Part shown: piece after piece, positions 43,860-56,579 of the stretch | Position numbering within the stretch: position 1 is the stretch's first letter | Layout: each line of letters starts with the position of its first letter | Assembly (NCBI GenBank): GCA_021234155.1 | Contig: JAJEKV010000125.1 | Location: 1,972,775-2,036,774, forward strand | DNA: 64,000 nucleotides | From: Isoetes taiwanensis | Taxonomy: Eukaryota; Streptophyta; Lycopodiopsida; Isoetales; Isoetaceae | Reading direction: 5' to 3' | Made by a program: the position numbers and the translations under genes | The notes under the pieces: generated by a model | What the model saw: only the letters and a program-made list of their open reading frames with translations | Told to the model about the DNA's origin: nothing | The model's database searches: none

Positions 43860-46340
43860 CGTCCGGTATATAATCGATGTGGTTTTGGGGATTATAGCAT
43901 TGTTCATGTTGTTATTAAGGCGATCGTGTTTTACACTTTTTCTAGCCGTTGGGCTCTTGTTTGTAGTTATTTTCTTGTTGATTTGTTCATTGGCTTGCAT
44001 TCCTCTTTTCTCGTATTTATCCTTGGGCTTAAAACATAACTTTATTGTCTTTTTTGGGGACTTCATTTAGCTTCGCTATCATTATGCTTTGTGCTACCCT
44101 TACACATCATATTTGCTATTTAGCTATATTTGGACACAAATTTCTGTTTATCATGTGTTTTCTTCCACCCATTTGGGTGATGCTCTTCTCCACCCCAGGG
44201 TGATGCTATCCCTCTTTTTCATGAATTGTTGATTTTTTCTCATTTCTAATCGCTCACATCAATTTGGGTGCTTGTAGTTTCTGCGGTTGCAGCTTCACCA
44301 TTATGCACATTCGTGTTCTCCTTAATCATTAATGGGTGCCTTCTACATGTTCTCATTCTTTCGCACTCACGATTCGTTGGCACTCCTCTTCGTCTCACCC
44401 TCGCTCTGGCCGTCACTGACTTCGACACACTGGCGGTTTCGGTGGCATTTGGGCTTATAGTTTATGAGATTTCGCCTCATTTTTTTTTTTACGTTGTGCT
44501 CGAATTACCTTTAGTTTCCTTCTTGACCTTCCTTTTGCTCGGTGCTAGTATGTCTACATTCTCTTCTTCGCTCTCATCCCTCGTTTGCCACAGTTTGTTT
44601 CCTATTGGGGCCTTTATTCATAGCTTTTTGCATATGGTATTTGTCTTACGACATCACTACACATTTCTCCTATGCTACCCAGAACAGGACCTTGGCATTT
44701 TTCACTCTCCTCATTATGAACTTCTTTGCTTTAGACTTCTTGTTGTCAACCTCTTTTTTCTTATTGACATTCCTCATTTGGCTCATTACATTTGGTGTTT
44801 GTCTTGTATTGGTAAGCTTTGAGATGTTGCTTTTTAGGTTCACCTTACCACTCTTGATATTCATCTTCCTTTATCGGTTTATGGTTTGACCTCTTTTCCG
44901 AATATTGGCGGTCCAGGTGATGCGCATTCATATCATATGTGCATTGTACTGCGTTAGCGTGGTTTGTTTTTCATCGCCTTGTTGCGGGGTGCCGTCATCA
45001 TGGCGGCGTGCTTTCTTTTCATTGTTTTTCTCTAATGTCCTTTCCTTTTCCAGGTCATTGAGCTGATGCAGATCCATAGCGGTAACCACGGCTCTTCTTT
45101 TTAAACCGTTTTCTCCCCACGGCTCGCTTCATGGGCTTTGGTTCTCTTCAACGTGTAGCTTCGGACTTTTCGGACCCTGGTTTCCTTTCTCCTCCCGCCA
45201 CTCCAAAGCGAGACCAATTTGCCCATGGTCATCACGATTTCTTTGCTTCGCTTGCCTTCATTCGCATGCCCCATCACTATCCTTGACGCCTAATTTCTAC
45301 GGTTCCTATCATCTCTTGATCCTCCGTCCGGCTCTCTTTTTCGCTCCTCTCCTTTCTCTCTGCGTCCTTTATCCTATCCGACTGCTCGGGGGTGGTGGCA
45401 GGAGTATCTTCTTGCTATCGGCTTCACCTGGCGGTTTTGCAACGACTAGGCTTATAGTTGAGGAAGTCCTTTGGTAGTCGGCGGTTTTGTGTCTCTCATG
45501 AGTCCTTCCCGAATTATATCACGAATTCCTGCTTCTATTCCTGAAACAACCGAGCAAGACAACTAAATTTCTGCAAATCTAATCAAGAGAAGACTATCTT
45601 CCATAGCCGGCCATACAAAAGCCTTCATCTGTAATCTATTCTATTCTAATTATTATTGTCGGTGACTCTGAAGCGAAGAATTCTAGTTGTTGGATTTACT
45701 TACCCGCCGATAATGTCATATAGCGTAGCGGAGGGAAAAATCAAGTAAGCAAGCAAGCTAGGCGGCTTCGACTAAAGGAAGAGAGCCCAGAAATGCATTC
45801 TTGGACTAGCTTTTTCTCATTCGGACAAGAGCTGGATGGATATGGCGAACGAATAGGCCGAAGCAGCAAAAGGAACCCGATCCAACAAGGCCTTTTTAGA
45901 AAAAACAGCATTCCATACCATACCCATTTTCATTCTGCACTTCCAAAAATCGCCTCTGCGCGCCTTCAAATCCGTGGCAAATTTTTAATCTTCAGAGCTC
46001 TTCAGATTGAGCTTCGTAAGACCATCAGATTGCCCTACAACACAAAAATTAATCCTATTTGACATGGATAAGATAGAACTAAGCTATTCCAATGAAAACA
46101 AAGAAAAAGATTGAAGAAATTAATCGCCAGAAAAAACCCATTAACAAACATTCCGGATTATCAATCGCCAGAAAAAACCCAGATTATCAATCGCTAGAAA
46201 AAACCCACATGCAAACTAAAACAGGAACTTTTGCTTCCAAAATTGTTAGATCCAATTACGTAGCATGCATTGAATATGCATTAAATGAGCTATATTTATG
46301 AATGGTGGATATCGTCGACCCAAAAATCCTCTTTGATTTT
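43860..46340. other. Element G interior, right half, no supported gene
   Basis: T-rich with hydrophobic frames only; the last 700 bp is ordinary AT-rich DNA. A short direct repeat CGCCAGAAAAAACCCA lies near 46121-46185. Confidence 0.45.
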
Positions 46341-46444
46341 ATTTTCCAATGGAAACCCTTCAGGGCTTCTAATCTGGAAACCCTTCAGGGTTTGTGGGAA
46401 AACCGGAAGGGTTTCCCATGAATAGAAATTTAACCCAAATTGGG

Positions 46445-48280
46445 AGGAGATAGTGTGGCGATGTTGAAACGTAAAAGCAAATTGTGGGAAGCAAAGGTCT
46501 AACACAAATTGAACAAAAATCATACACATGTTATATACATGGGAAAAAAGGTGCTTTTGAGATTGCTTTGTGTTCTTCAAACCATTAGCTATATGTTGTA
46601 GCCTTTTTTCTTCTTTTGATAAAATTTTTATTTTGCGGGGAATGCTCTTTTCCAAGAGTTAGTTTTAAGGAGACAAACATGTATGCATGCTACTTTCGAC
46701 CTTTTTTTTTATACTGCCAAGCAACCAAGAATTACACATCATCGACAAAAGGACTTAAAGCACATGTGCTACATTCTAGGGTTGCGAATGTTGCAAATCT
46801 ATAATTTATGATGTGACATCTTACTCTTAATGCATAACAATAGCATTTACAATGTGCAATAGTTTGAGCTATTTTAAAAAATTTCAACGGATTTCTCAAT
46901 TTTCTAGTAATAAATAGATAATAAACTATGAGAATACTTCAAATGTGAATATGGGTTATTGTGAATGATGGCACTATGACGATCAATGTATGGCCTAGTT
47001 ATTGCGATTGGCTAGACAATGGTGGATAATTTGAGTTTATGGAGACTCGAAGACATGGAGTAGTTGAGGAGTAGTTAATCCTTGTTGCTAGAATGTAACA
47101 ATTCAAACAAGACAAACAAGGTGCTGTGCACGGAGGGTTGCCCTCCATGGCCGGAGGGTGAAGTGGCTTAAATCATAGTTCAAAGTTTTTGACAATCAAT
47201 TCAAACCCATAACCCTGAACATTTGGAACAAAATCTTTTTATATTTGCTTAATATTCGATCACGTCACAGTAAAATTCCATTTGGAAGCCTTCTCTGGCT
47301 ATATCTGTTCTGTCTATACATAAAGAACCCAGGGACTCATTTTCTGGCTATACAGATAGACATCGTAAATGCTTTTCTTACAAGTAACAACAAAGAACCT
47401 CAGCTCAAAACAAGTTGCTTCTTAGTGTCCGTTTCTACTCCATGGTACATTTTCTGTGGCTTGCAAAAAAAAATATGTTGAAAGCACCAGTGATAACATC
47501 ATAAATACGCCTTGCATGCTAGGCTTTTGGGATCTCGTCAAGTATGTGAAGGCAACTTATGCTAAATGTTAAATATGAAAGACAACCTTGATCAACGCAG
47601 CTGGAAAATAAGTTGTTCCTTAATTGTTCCGTGGTAAAAATTCTGTGGTCTTGCAGAAAGGCTCGGTGCTTGCAGAAAGACTTGGTGGATTTAATTGAAA
47701 AGATAGCGCCCCATCTCCAGTTACTATTAAGGAGAAACAACCAATAAAGGTTCCTTCAGGTGAGTTTTTATACACTTAATAAATTATAGGATCCAACTAG
47801 GATGGAGTGTGAATCCTTATCTAGATCTGCTCATCTTGTGAAGTATATATTATATTCATATGTTTGATGAACCCTCCACATTGCTCATCTTGTGAAGTAT
47901 ATATTCATATGTTTGATGAACCCTCCACATTGATCCGATCCTTATCTGTAATGGAATGTTTGGAACTACATTTTTCACTACGTTATGAAGAATATAGTTT
48001 TTGATTGTTCCCATGCCCATTTTTCTGGATTTTCAAATGGCTTAGTCACTAATCCAGATCAGTTAATGGGACTCTATAGACATTCGCAATCTAATTGTTC
48101 ACTGCAATACACCAAAAATGTATAGCTTAATCATCTTATTCGGGGGATTTGTGCCTTCATTTCTCTCTCTCTGCGAGGCGTTGCGGGGTCAAGATTCTGA
48201 TTGGGTTGTGTTATGCCATAGTCTTTTCTTTTTGTCTGTTTTGGTTGCTACAAATGGGATGATCTTGAATAACCAGTTCC
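46445..48280. other. Gene-poor region with dispersed direct repeats
   Basis: A segment like AAGTTGYTTCTTAG-C-CGTTT-CTCCATGGTA-A-TTTCTGTGG-CTTGCA occurs near 47412, 47604 and again at 49400. GCTCATCTTGTGAAGTATAT is doubled at 47827 and 47883. No gene is seen. Confidence 0.55.
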
Positions 48281-48285
48281 GCTTC

Positions 48286-48935
48286 TTGCAGATAAGGTTA
48301 AGCCAGCTCCCAATTCTAAGTTGAAAAGGGAAGCCCCACAAGTGGATGGCGGCACTATTCTTTGCTCGGACATTTACTTTTTCGTGAGCTTGGTGCGGCA
48401 ACAAAAATTTTAAGCTGAATGCTTATTGGGAGAAGGTGGCTTTGGCCATGTTTATAGCGGTCGTTTAGAAGGCACGGGTCATTTTATTGTGGTCAAGTTG
48501 TAGCAGTAAAAGCGGCTTGACAAAAATGGTACGCAAGGCAAAAGAAATTTTTGGTGGAAGTTTTGATGTTGAGCTTCTTTGCATCATTCAAATTTGGTAA
48601 ATCTGATTGGATATTGTGCGGATGGTGATCAAAGTCTTCTTGTTTATGAATTCATGCCATTAGGGTGCTTGGAGGATCATTTGCATGGTAAAATTTGTTG
48701 GCTTATATTTGAGCACATTCTTGTCTTGGACTCTTGGTGTCTTTTTACTAAGTTCTATTTTTCTAATGATCCACTTTGTGTTGTAGACCTTCCCTCTGAG
48801 GCGAGCCCTTGATTTGGAACACTTTCGCATGAAGATATTTCTTTGGTGCTTTGCAAAGAGGTCTTGAGTACTTGCACGCGATAAAGCAAATTCGCCGATC
48901 ATATATAGAGATTTCAAATCATCCAACATTGAAAC
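48286..48935 (+). pseudogene. PBS1-like receptor-like cytoplasmic kinase fragment (N-lobe)
   Basis: KVKPAPNSKLKREAPQVDGG, then FTFRELGAATKNF-type start, LLGEGGFGHVYSGRLEGTG (glycine-rich loop), a degraded [52 protein letters not shown], an intron, DLPSEASP and GLEYLHAIK. This is the RLCK-VII (PBS1-like) signature of immune-signalling kinases acting at the plasma membrane. Stops and frameshifts break it, the HRD region is damaged and the DFG part is absent. The C-lobe continues inverted at 49335-49190, so the locus is rearranged. Confidence 0.8.
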
Positions 48936-49186
48936 ACAAAGCGAGAATCTATATCCTACTTAGGTAAGCATTTGTGAGTTAGGCGCAAGAGGAAAGTACA
49001 CAATTCATGAAAATAGCACTAAAACTTATCAGCGCAATCAAAATTTCAAACCCGTCTTTCAAAATAGTGAACATTGAAACATATAATCGAGTGCCACTAT
49101 AACTATGTTACAGCTGAAACATCCAAGGAACTATCTTAAGAATGAAACTTGAAATGCATTTTAAGAAGGGAACCATACCCAAGCAA

Positions 49187-49335
49187 CTAATTGTGTTCCC
49201 CCGCTGGACGGTATCTATTGCTTTTCTGCCAGTGATCATTTCAAGTAATACAACCCCAAAAATGTATACATCAGATTTCAAAGTCAATTGACCAGTCATT
49301 GCATACTTTGGTGCACAACAGCCATATGTTCCCAT
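49187..49335 (-). pseudogene. PBS1-like kinase fragment (activation segment), inverted
   Basis: On minus, [20 protein letters not shown], then [20 protein letters not shown] and DTVQRG: the stretch from the MGTYGYCAPEYA motif into the C-lobe. E of APE is replaced by K. It faces the N-lobe fragment, which shows an inversion break within the gene. Confidence 0.8.
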
Positions 49336-49349
49336 GACCAGAATGATAT

Positions 49350-49952
49350 CAGTAGATGTTAAATAGAATGAAGAACCTTGATCAACTTCAGCTAGAAAAC
49401 GAGTTGTTTCTTAGCCCCCGTTTTTGCTCCATGGTATAAATTGTGTGGTCTTGCAGAAAAGCTTAGTGCTTGCAGAAAGGCTGGGTGGATTTAATTGAAA
49501 AACATCACTGAGAATGTTATGTGCATGTGCAAGGCAGCGCATGCTGGGCTCTTGGGCGAATGACATTTTGTGATGAGGTATATGAAGAAAACATATTGTA
49601 AAGTTGTCGATAGTATCTCACATAGTGGAAAAAGAAAGTTGCAAATATATATCAATGAAATTGTCAGCAAAAGGATTTTTTATAGCAAAGTTATGCATAC
49701 AATGCTTTGCACACTTACATGGATTTCGCTGCTGAAGTTCTATTATCTAATGAAGAGAAAGAACCAGTAAGAGCTGGTATACGGTATACGTGATTAAATC
49801 TGTCCTAAGTGGCCCCTGTTTGTAGCAGTGGAATTACATGCAATGGCGAAATAGTTTCCAGGACTGGAATAAGTTGCAAGTGTGGCTCTGTAAGAGGCAC
49901 TACAGAGTCTGTGCTGGAGTGTTCTTGCTCATGCTCTAGTATAGGTGCTTCA
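49350..49952. other. Repeat copy and spacer before the PI4K fragment
   Basis: 49350-49500 repeats 47565-47700 (GCTTGCAGAAAG, TGGATTTAATTGAAAA). No gene is seen in the rest. Confidence 0.55.
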
Positions 49953-50552
49953 TATTTTTGCAGTTGCTCCTGTTCTACAACACAGACAGGCATGCTAGTA
50001 ATATACTTGTAAAGAAGTGTAAAGATGAAGCAAGGCGGGATGGGCTGACCCGGGGGCACAAGCTGCGGTCGGTGATCTTTGTAGAGTTGATCCCAATTGA
50101 TCATGGGTTATGTTTGCCAGAGGAGCTTGAAGATCCATACTTTGAATGGCTTCATTGGCCTCAGGCGTCGATGTCATTTACTGAGGACGAACATGCATAC
50201 ATATCTAATTTAGATCCTTCATGCAGAAATACTCAGGAAAGAGCTTTCCATGATTAGGGAAGCATGCTTACGAATGCTTATTCTTTCAACAGTATTTTTA
50301 CAAAGAGCTGCAGCTACATGGCTTTTCCTTTCTGATATAGGCTCAACGATGAGTCGTCAACTATATGGCATGGATGAGGAGGAGAGTGAATTGGAGACAT
50401 TCTGCATGTTAGCTAAGTTAAAAGTGGACGAGGACCTCTTGCAATATGATGAGGATTGCACGGATATGGCAAAAAGCTTCGAGGAACATATTGTAGACGG
50501 ATACAATTTGACATGGATTACGAGGAGCCATATATTATGCACGATAGCTTGA
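49953..50552 (+). pseudogene. Phosphatidylinositol 4-kinase gamma fragment
   Basis: NTDRHASNILVKK (catalytic loop, normally DRHAGN), VELIPIDHGLCLPEELEDPY (activation segment), FEWLHWPQASMSFTEDEHAY and ISNLDP, then after a frameshift near 50220 ILRKELSMIREACLRMLILS, FLQRAAATWLFLSDIGSTMS and ESELETFCMLAKLKVDEDLL. Known: plant gamma-type PI4Ks phosphorylate lipid or protein substrates and usually carry N-terminal ubiquitin-like domains. Those and the kinase N-lobe are absent, so this is a C-terminal remnant. An insertion (CKDEARRDGLTRGHKLRS) lies between the catalytic and activation motifs. Confidence 0.82.
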
Positions 50553-52508
50553 CACCATGTTAGATCTCCGATGCAAAGATCTTTTCGCCATTATGCGGCT
50601 CGGGTATCATCGGCGCAAAGGAAAAAATACCTACGATATTGCAATACATCTCAAAGCGGCTCCAAAGGGGGCGTCGTTATTACCAAGATCAAACAACTTC
50701 TTTGGAAACACAAGTTCATAACAACTATCATTAAAGCGGCGGCCCGGTAGAATGCGCTATCACTTTCGAAAACCACACGCTGCTAAAACCCCCGAAACCC
50801 ACGCTGCGAAACCCACACTTTTGCCCGCCCGGGCGATTCGCGATCCACCTCTCCTCTTTACAAACCTTGCAATTTTCGTATATCGTATCTATCAGAAAAC
50901 TAGGAATGTGTTTAGGTTTTGTATAGCGATCTTGCTACTCTCAGTATTCTTCTAGACTCTGTTCATTCAATCATTTCTTGCGAGAGCTGATTTATAAAAC
51001 AAGTAATCCGACCACACTGTCTTTTGCCATGACCGATCTATGCAGCATGATACCTGGTCGTTGTATCCAAGAAGCATTTTAAAAAATACTGGTTTAATCT
51101 TAACCGGCTTTCCATAATGAGCCTTGTTTTTGCGATTTCAAATTCCACAAGGGCTTTTGGTGCGTTTGAAGCATCGTTTATTTGGAGTGCAGTAGAGATG
51201 TAGGAAGATCCGGCACACCCACATTATCAGATGACCGCCAGTTTACAGGAAATAGGAGGTTTTGAGCAGTCACCAGCATATCCTAGGGATATTTAAGAAT
51301 ATACCTAGGATATGCCAAAAGCCCACATAAACAAGGGTTTGCCCCCCTAGGGGCAACCCAAAAAACAACTAGCTATACAATATAAAGCTAAATAAAATGG
51401 GGCATTGGGTATTAATGGCAGTAAAAGTTCTATGTAAATGATCTAAACCTTGGAAATCATGTAGCCTATGGGGATTATATGGAGGTTTTAGCAAGGGCAC
51501 GAAAGACATCACTAGCTCCAAGAGACAAGATGCTAATTTGGAAGATAGAACAAAGATGTATATGTACCTTTGGTAATTAGTTTGAACTTAAGATGCTAAA
51601 ATAAACTATAACATGTAATTGCACTGCTAAGAAACAAATGTGGAGTTAAGGTGAGACATGTAAATCTCCTGGCTGGATGGTAAGAGAATATATGCCAAAG
51701 ATGGCCTAGAGAAGCTTATGAGCGCTTTTGGAATATGGCAATGACATGGTGTTGTTGTGGCCATAGATGTATTAGTAAGAAAATATTCTAACATATTTAA
51801 TTGCATATGAGTATGTTGTGAAATGTCCACTCCTTATGAATAGAATAGGTTTCTTTAACTTCTAGGAAGACCAATAGGCCATGGGGCCCATACGATGGGT
51901 TAGTGCAACCATTACTACTAGGACGACAAAAAAAAAAACCTTGTATCGAAAGTTTTCCAAGGGAAAAACCTTTTGCAATAATGATCATACTAGACAGTCA
52001 CTCAATTAAGTTGTGTAAAGAATATCATGGTGATTGTTGATGGCTCAGCAATTGAAGACATGCATCTAGTACCTCAAGTATGATATAATGCCAAGTCATG
52101 CACAAATGGTGGTCTAAGAAGCGGTGGAAGCGTGGAATGTAATGTATTATCAAAAGATGTAGTCGTAATCATCACAAAAGCAGGACATCTCTGAAGTGTG
52201 TGATTTTCATCTTCAATAATCTGTAACTGGTAGCATGCACATAATCTCGCATCTCATAGCAATTGTGGTCGCTCTCACTTACATGTCTCAATCCGTAGCT
52301 TATGGGCCATGTATGAATTGATCCAATAGATGGTTCTATTTATGCATGATAATGACCAGTTTTAACCTGGACCAAGGCATGCACATCCCATATTTTTTGA
52401 AAAAAGTGACCAACATTAACACTCAACAACTTCACACCAACTCTAGCAAACAATTGTCGTCCTCATGCATCCATAAATAACAAGCTATATATACATCTTA
52501 GCATTTTT
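50553..52508. other. Gene-free spacer
   Basis: I see no supported coding region, RNA gene or clear repeat in this 2-kb AT-rich stretch downstream of the P450. Confidence 0.5.
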
Positions 52509-54191
52509 TTACAATCTCTCAAATATAATGGGCATGCCATGGTGTGGCTTCAAGGTGCCTGCAGCTACTGCTGGATTGTGTATGTAACTTGGGGAGATGC
52601 GAAATTTGAATCTGGAGAGAATAATGGCCAGTAATATTTTAGCTTCCAGGACTGCAAATGCTTGGCCAATGCAGATTCGTGGCCCATCTGCAAAGGGTAT
52701 GAAAGCCATCGGGTGCTTGCATGCATTTGCGACGCCATTAGCAAAACGATCTGGATTGAACTCGTTGGCATCAGCACCCCATAGGGATGGATCATGATGA
52801 AGCGCAACAATTGGGATAAAAACTCCAGCACCCTTTGGAACAAACAACTTTCCAAGGTCAATGTCTTTGGAAGCCCCCTTAGCAACGAATATGGCTGGAG
52901 GGTACAACCTTAGAGTTTCATTAATCACCATTGTCACCTGGAAAGGGAAACAATGCATGAGGTTAAAAACTACTAACCAACCATTGAAGAAAATGTGATG
53001 TAAAATTTAAGCACTAACTAGCTATTGAAGAAATTAGAGTGCATGAAGGAACTTACAATTTTCAGCTTGGTGATCATTTCGGCATTAAGAAGATTGCCCT
53101 TACAAATTTCTTGAACTTCTTTACGGGAAAGATCTTGCCAGAAAGGATGATTTGCTAAAAGCATTAAAGTCCAAGTTAACAAGGATGTAGTTGTCTCATG
53201 GCCAGCAAAGTAGAATGTCTTGCACTCTTCAATCAATTTTTCATCTCCAAATTTGCCATGACTCTTCTCACCAGCAGCAACTTCTGTTAGCATAAGACCT
53301 AGAAGATCGCGTCCAAATTCACCACAATTTGCCGAGTTTCTTCTTGCTGTAACTACTTCTTCAAGCACAGAGTTTAGCTGTTTTTTCAACCTCCATATTT
53401 CAAGATTGGTTGGAATGGGAATCAACCTGCAAGCAGTAAGAATGTCAGGAAAATTTAACAGGAGAACTGTACTTCTCAACATAGAGTTCGGGGCTGTTAC
53501 CTAGCTGCAGGAAGCCAGTTTAATTTCTGGGCCTTACCAAAAAGCAGTCCTAGAGAACACAAAAGTTCAAAAACCTTCTTCCCTTTCTCATAGCTACTTC
53601 CAAAGGCTGTGTGAGAAATCACATCTGCAGTTACGCATTTGAGCTGCTCTAAAACCTCAATTTCTGCCTCTGAACCCTGTTCCTCAATAGCCTGCTCCCA
53701 ATTTTCAACCATCTCCAAGGTGCACTCTGTCATCGTACCCACCATAGCCTAAGAAAAGGAAAAAAAATGGGAGTAAAAGGGATGATCCTCCAGAAGAATA
53801 ACTTAGAAGCCAAATGAATAAGTAAAATCTCCAGAAATAATCCTCCAGAGGAATAGAAGAGAAATTAATACCTTAAGTTTCTCTGCATGAAAAGCTGGAG
53901 ACAAAATTCGTCTTCTTTGTGCCCAGTCCTCACCCTCTGCTCCTAATATACCATTTCCAGTTAAAACATCAATAGCTTTCCGCTGAAGAGGCGTCCTGCC
54001 AAAATGACCAGCTTTCTTACAGAGCACTTCCCGAACCAAATCCGGGTCCTGTATAACCACCCTAGACTCATCACCCATCCATATTAGATAATTTTTTCCG
54101 TAGGTTTGGGGTAGGGTTCCAAAATCAGGCGGGAGGTGGGCGACAATATCATGGTGATTTCGTGGGAAATCCTGGTGGAGAGCTTTGCCCA
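52509..54191 (-). CDS. Cytochrome P450, CYP72 clan, 5'-truncated
   Basis: Four exons on minus: 54191-53872, 53758-53502, 53426-53057, 52937-52509, all with GT-AG introns and one open frame of about 458 codons. Motifs: TYGKNYLIWMGDESRVVI, C-helix WAQRRRILSPAFH, I-helix AGHETTTSLLTW (oxygen activation), K-helix ETLRLYPP (ExxR), FNPDRF, and the heme loop FIPFADGPRICIGQAFA with the Cys thiolate ligand. The sequence is CYP72-clan (hormone and terpenoid oxidations); family and substrate cannot be told. About 60-90 N-terminal residues, including the ER membrane anchor, are missing: the frame stops at the junction with the duplicated transposon block at 54191, and no ATG is present. The intact frame suggests a gene cut recently or an assembly join. 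Confidence 0.9.
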
Positions 54192-56101
54192 ATGCTTCTC
54201 ATACTCTATTTCTGTTCCTTAAGCCATGCAACATGCTTTTGTAGGCGGTGTTCCACAAATAATGAGTCATGCACTTTATCATCAGAAATGTAAAAGTGAG
54301 TCTCTTTTATGATCTTCCTACCATTGTTGAGTCTATTCCCGACCTGCTCCAACCTTACGTTCTTTTTCTCTTCTTTGGGCGGTCTTCTTAAATGCGCACG
54401 GGAACAGGAATATCGGCACTTTTGTCATGCCTATATGTTATGTGAACAAGTATAGAAACTTGAGTGCGTATGCGGTCATTGGTTGGGGCTCATTACGGAT
54501 CTTGATCTTTGTAATTTTCGCAAAGTCAATATGAGATACAATTGTATCTTCCGGAAATGATGACACACTGCTTGTTTTAAACCGATTGGCCTGCCAATGT
54601 GCTATGTAATTGTGTAGAACAAAATCTGATATTACCTTCTTCACTTCCTCTTGAAATTCTTTGGGACTTCTCTCATACGTACTAATCTCAAGATGGGTTT
54701 GTACCTCAAAGCCTTTCTTGGATCCCTGAATTCTCTGTCCTGGTCCACAGGTTGCTTTTCAAATGTCTTCCAAGTAACTAGTACTGAACCCGTGCCATCC
54801 ATTTCCTGTGGACATTTTCTAATTCTATCCAACCCACATTTTTTACACGCCAACATCAAGCAGTTATGATCAAACCACTCCTCATCATCACCTTTCTTGC
54901 GGACCACTTGTCTCCATAAATCACCTTTGGTACACTTGATTGTATGCTCCTTGGCTGCACATACGGGCCGGGGCCACAAATCTCCACGATGGCGGTTGCA
55001 ATTGTCATGAACTCCACCCGATTTTCTCAGGCTGTTCAATCCCTGCATGATGTATTCAAATTTCAAGTGGTAAATGCAACAGCATGTATGCCTCTCACGC
55101 ATCCTCCTTACAAAACTCGGTTTCAACCTCTCAAAAGTCTGCAATGCAATTTTGATATGAGGATTCTCCTCTCTAAACCGAGGTAGAATTGCAAGCAGTG
55201 GAAATCGTGTGAATGCCAAATAAATGCTACATATAATGAACCCTACAATATAGGATGAATACTTACTTGGCTGACTTCAAGAAGGTGAATTGGATGTTCC
55301 ATCTTTATTCCCTGTCTCGATACATACTTCCTCACGTCTTTCTTGTATGGAGAAACTCTTGTATTTTTCGTCCGAACTTGATATGACTTCTCTATTGTGA
55401 TCTAACATGCTATCCATCCGCTTCCTCCTCCTGAACATTGACCAAGGTCCTTCCCCTTTGTTAGCTTGCACCCTTCTTTGAAAAGCATTTGAAATTGTTT
55501 TTACGGGGATCTTTGAGCAATCTGGCCATACGCTTGATTCAATGGCTTGACACCATTTGTACCTGCTGCTGCCATTATCAGGGTGGACTTCCTTGCACGA
55601 AGCATGTCATGATTCCTCTCAAACTTATGTTCTTGCATTGTTTCCTTCAAATTCTTCACCATTTGCTCGGCCATAGTAACCTGCTTAGATTTCTTTATAG
55701 AAGAAATTGGTAAATCCCTTGCCCTCCAAAGAAGACTGTCAATGATGCGGCCTTTGTCATTGTCATCAACATTTGTACTAATTTGGTTGAATACTTCATA
55801 AATTTCTCCTGAAATTTCTCTTATTCTGCGGTCACTCAGTCTCAATTTCTTATTCTTCTTTGAAGGCGAATCTTTAGAAGGGGAATTCTTCTTCATTGCT
55901 ACCTTCTTTGCATACAATCTCTGCCTCTGATCTCTCTTCCTTGCTTTGCATCAATGGCTCACGTAAATTGAACGGGGAGAGGAATTGGGTTTCATCTATC
56001 CCGGATTTCTGTGTGTTGCAAAATTGGTGAGGGCAAATTGTTGAATTTCGGTTCAGGCAATTCTTGGAAACAATTAGTCCCTCCATTTTGCTTGAATTCA
56101 A
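54191..56101 (-). pseudogene. Element E ORF2 remnant (copy 2), truncated before the second catalytic Asp
   Basis: On minus from MNSSKMEGLIVSKNCLNRNS (56101): RRIREISGEIYEVFNQISTN, ARKSTLIMAAAGTNGVKPLN, GEGPWSMFRRRKRMDS, LQTFERLKPSFVRRMRERHT followed by CCCIYHLKFEYIMQGLN, a cysteine-rich block (CAAKEHTIKC, CLMLACKKCGLDRIRKC), KPILRLVRMREV, then DFAK and the KETHFYISDD region, ending at YEKHW where P450 sequence begins. The SDG..SQFK, GKGEHDG and C-terminal modules are absent, so this copy is dead. The middle is more legible than copy 1. Confidence 0.75.
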
Positions 56102-56236
56102 GATGGGTTAGCCCGCCATCCAGGAATATGGCGGGCTACAGGCATTCATGTTTCCGGCACCAAACATGTTCATGATTCTCTCAGTCTGTCATTTGACGGG
56201 CGCGCACCCTACATGTCAATACTTCAATCACGCACG

Positions 56237-56320
56237 TCGTGTTTAAAACACACCGATTTTAAGCACTTGTAAGCGGCGTCCGGACGGTGATTTCTGCTAC
56301 CCAGTACCGATTTTGCACCC
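56237..56320 (-). repeat. Right terminal inverted repeat of element E (copy 2)
   Basis: Reverse complement GGGTGCAAAATCGGTACTGG, then GTAGCAGAAATCACCGTCCG and AAGTGCTTAAAATCGG. It is followed by AGCA, the likely target duplication. It reads more regularly than copy 1. Confidence 0.82.
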
Positions 56321-56579
56321 AGCAACTTGACGAGCCGTCAGCCATAAAGTTGAAGGGCAGTGACGGCCGGAGAAGGCCACCAGTCAGGAAAGTTTTTGGG
56401 CGCGAACTTTCTGCAGCAGTGCTGAATCCATGATGAATCAGTGATTAATTCTCCTCGGGTTGCTGAAATTAATGATTTCTGAAATCGTCCGACCCATCAG
56501 TGCAGTATCTTCAATGAATTTGGAAATAATTCATGTTTTGAGTTTACAAAACTCGTTTTTGATCTGAATTCAGCGACTT

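Larger units (their letters stand above)
40652..46444. mobile_element. Probable DNA element G with palindromic subterminal repeats
   Basis: The left zone (40652-40915) holds about ten 20-22-bp units of GGAAACCCTTCCGGTTTTAA in both orientations. The right zone (46340-46444) holds three such units, ending AACCCAAATTGGG; the left border reads CCCGATTTGGGTT, its inverted match. I find no convincing target duplication, though GC(A/G)ATGTTGAAACG occurs just outside both borders (about 40623 and 46457). No transposase is seen. The class is uncertain; CACTA or Mutator-like are options. Confidence 0.5.

Noticed and set aside
41548-44889. Many hydrophobic open frames that look like membrane proteins
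   Set aside because: They arise from T-rich DNA and tandem duplications. Several overlap in different frames and none has a recognisable family pattern.
40620-46472. GC(A/G)ATGTTGAAACG outside both borders of G as a target duplication
   Set aside because: It is not adjacent to the inferred ends and contains a mismatch, so chance similarity cannot be excluded.
50752-50955. 67-codon open frame after the PI4K fragment
   Set aside because: No motif, no homologous copy in the window, and no splice context.
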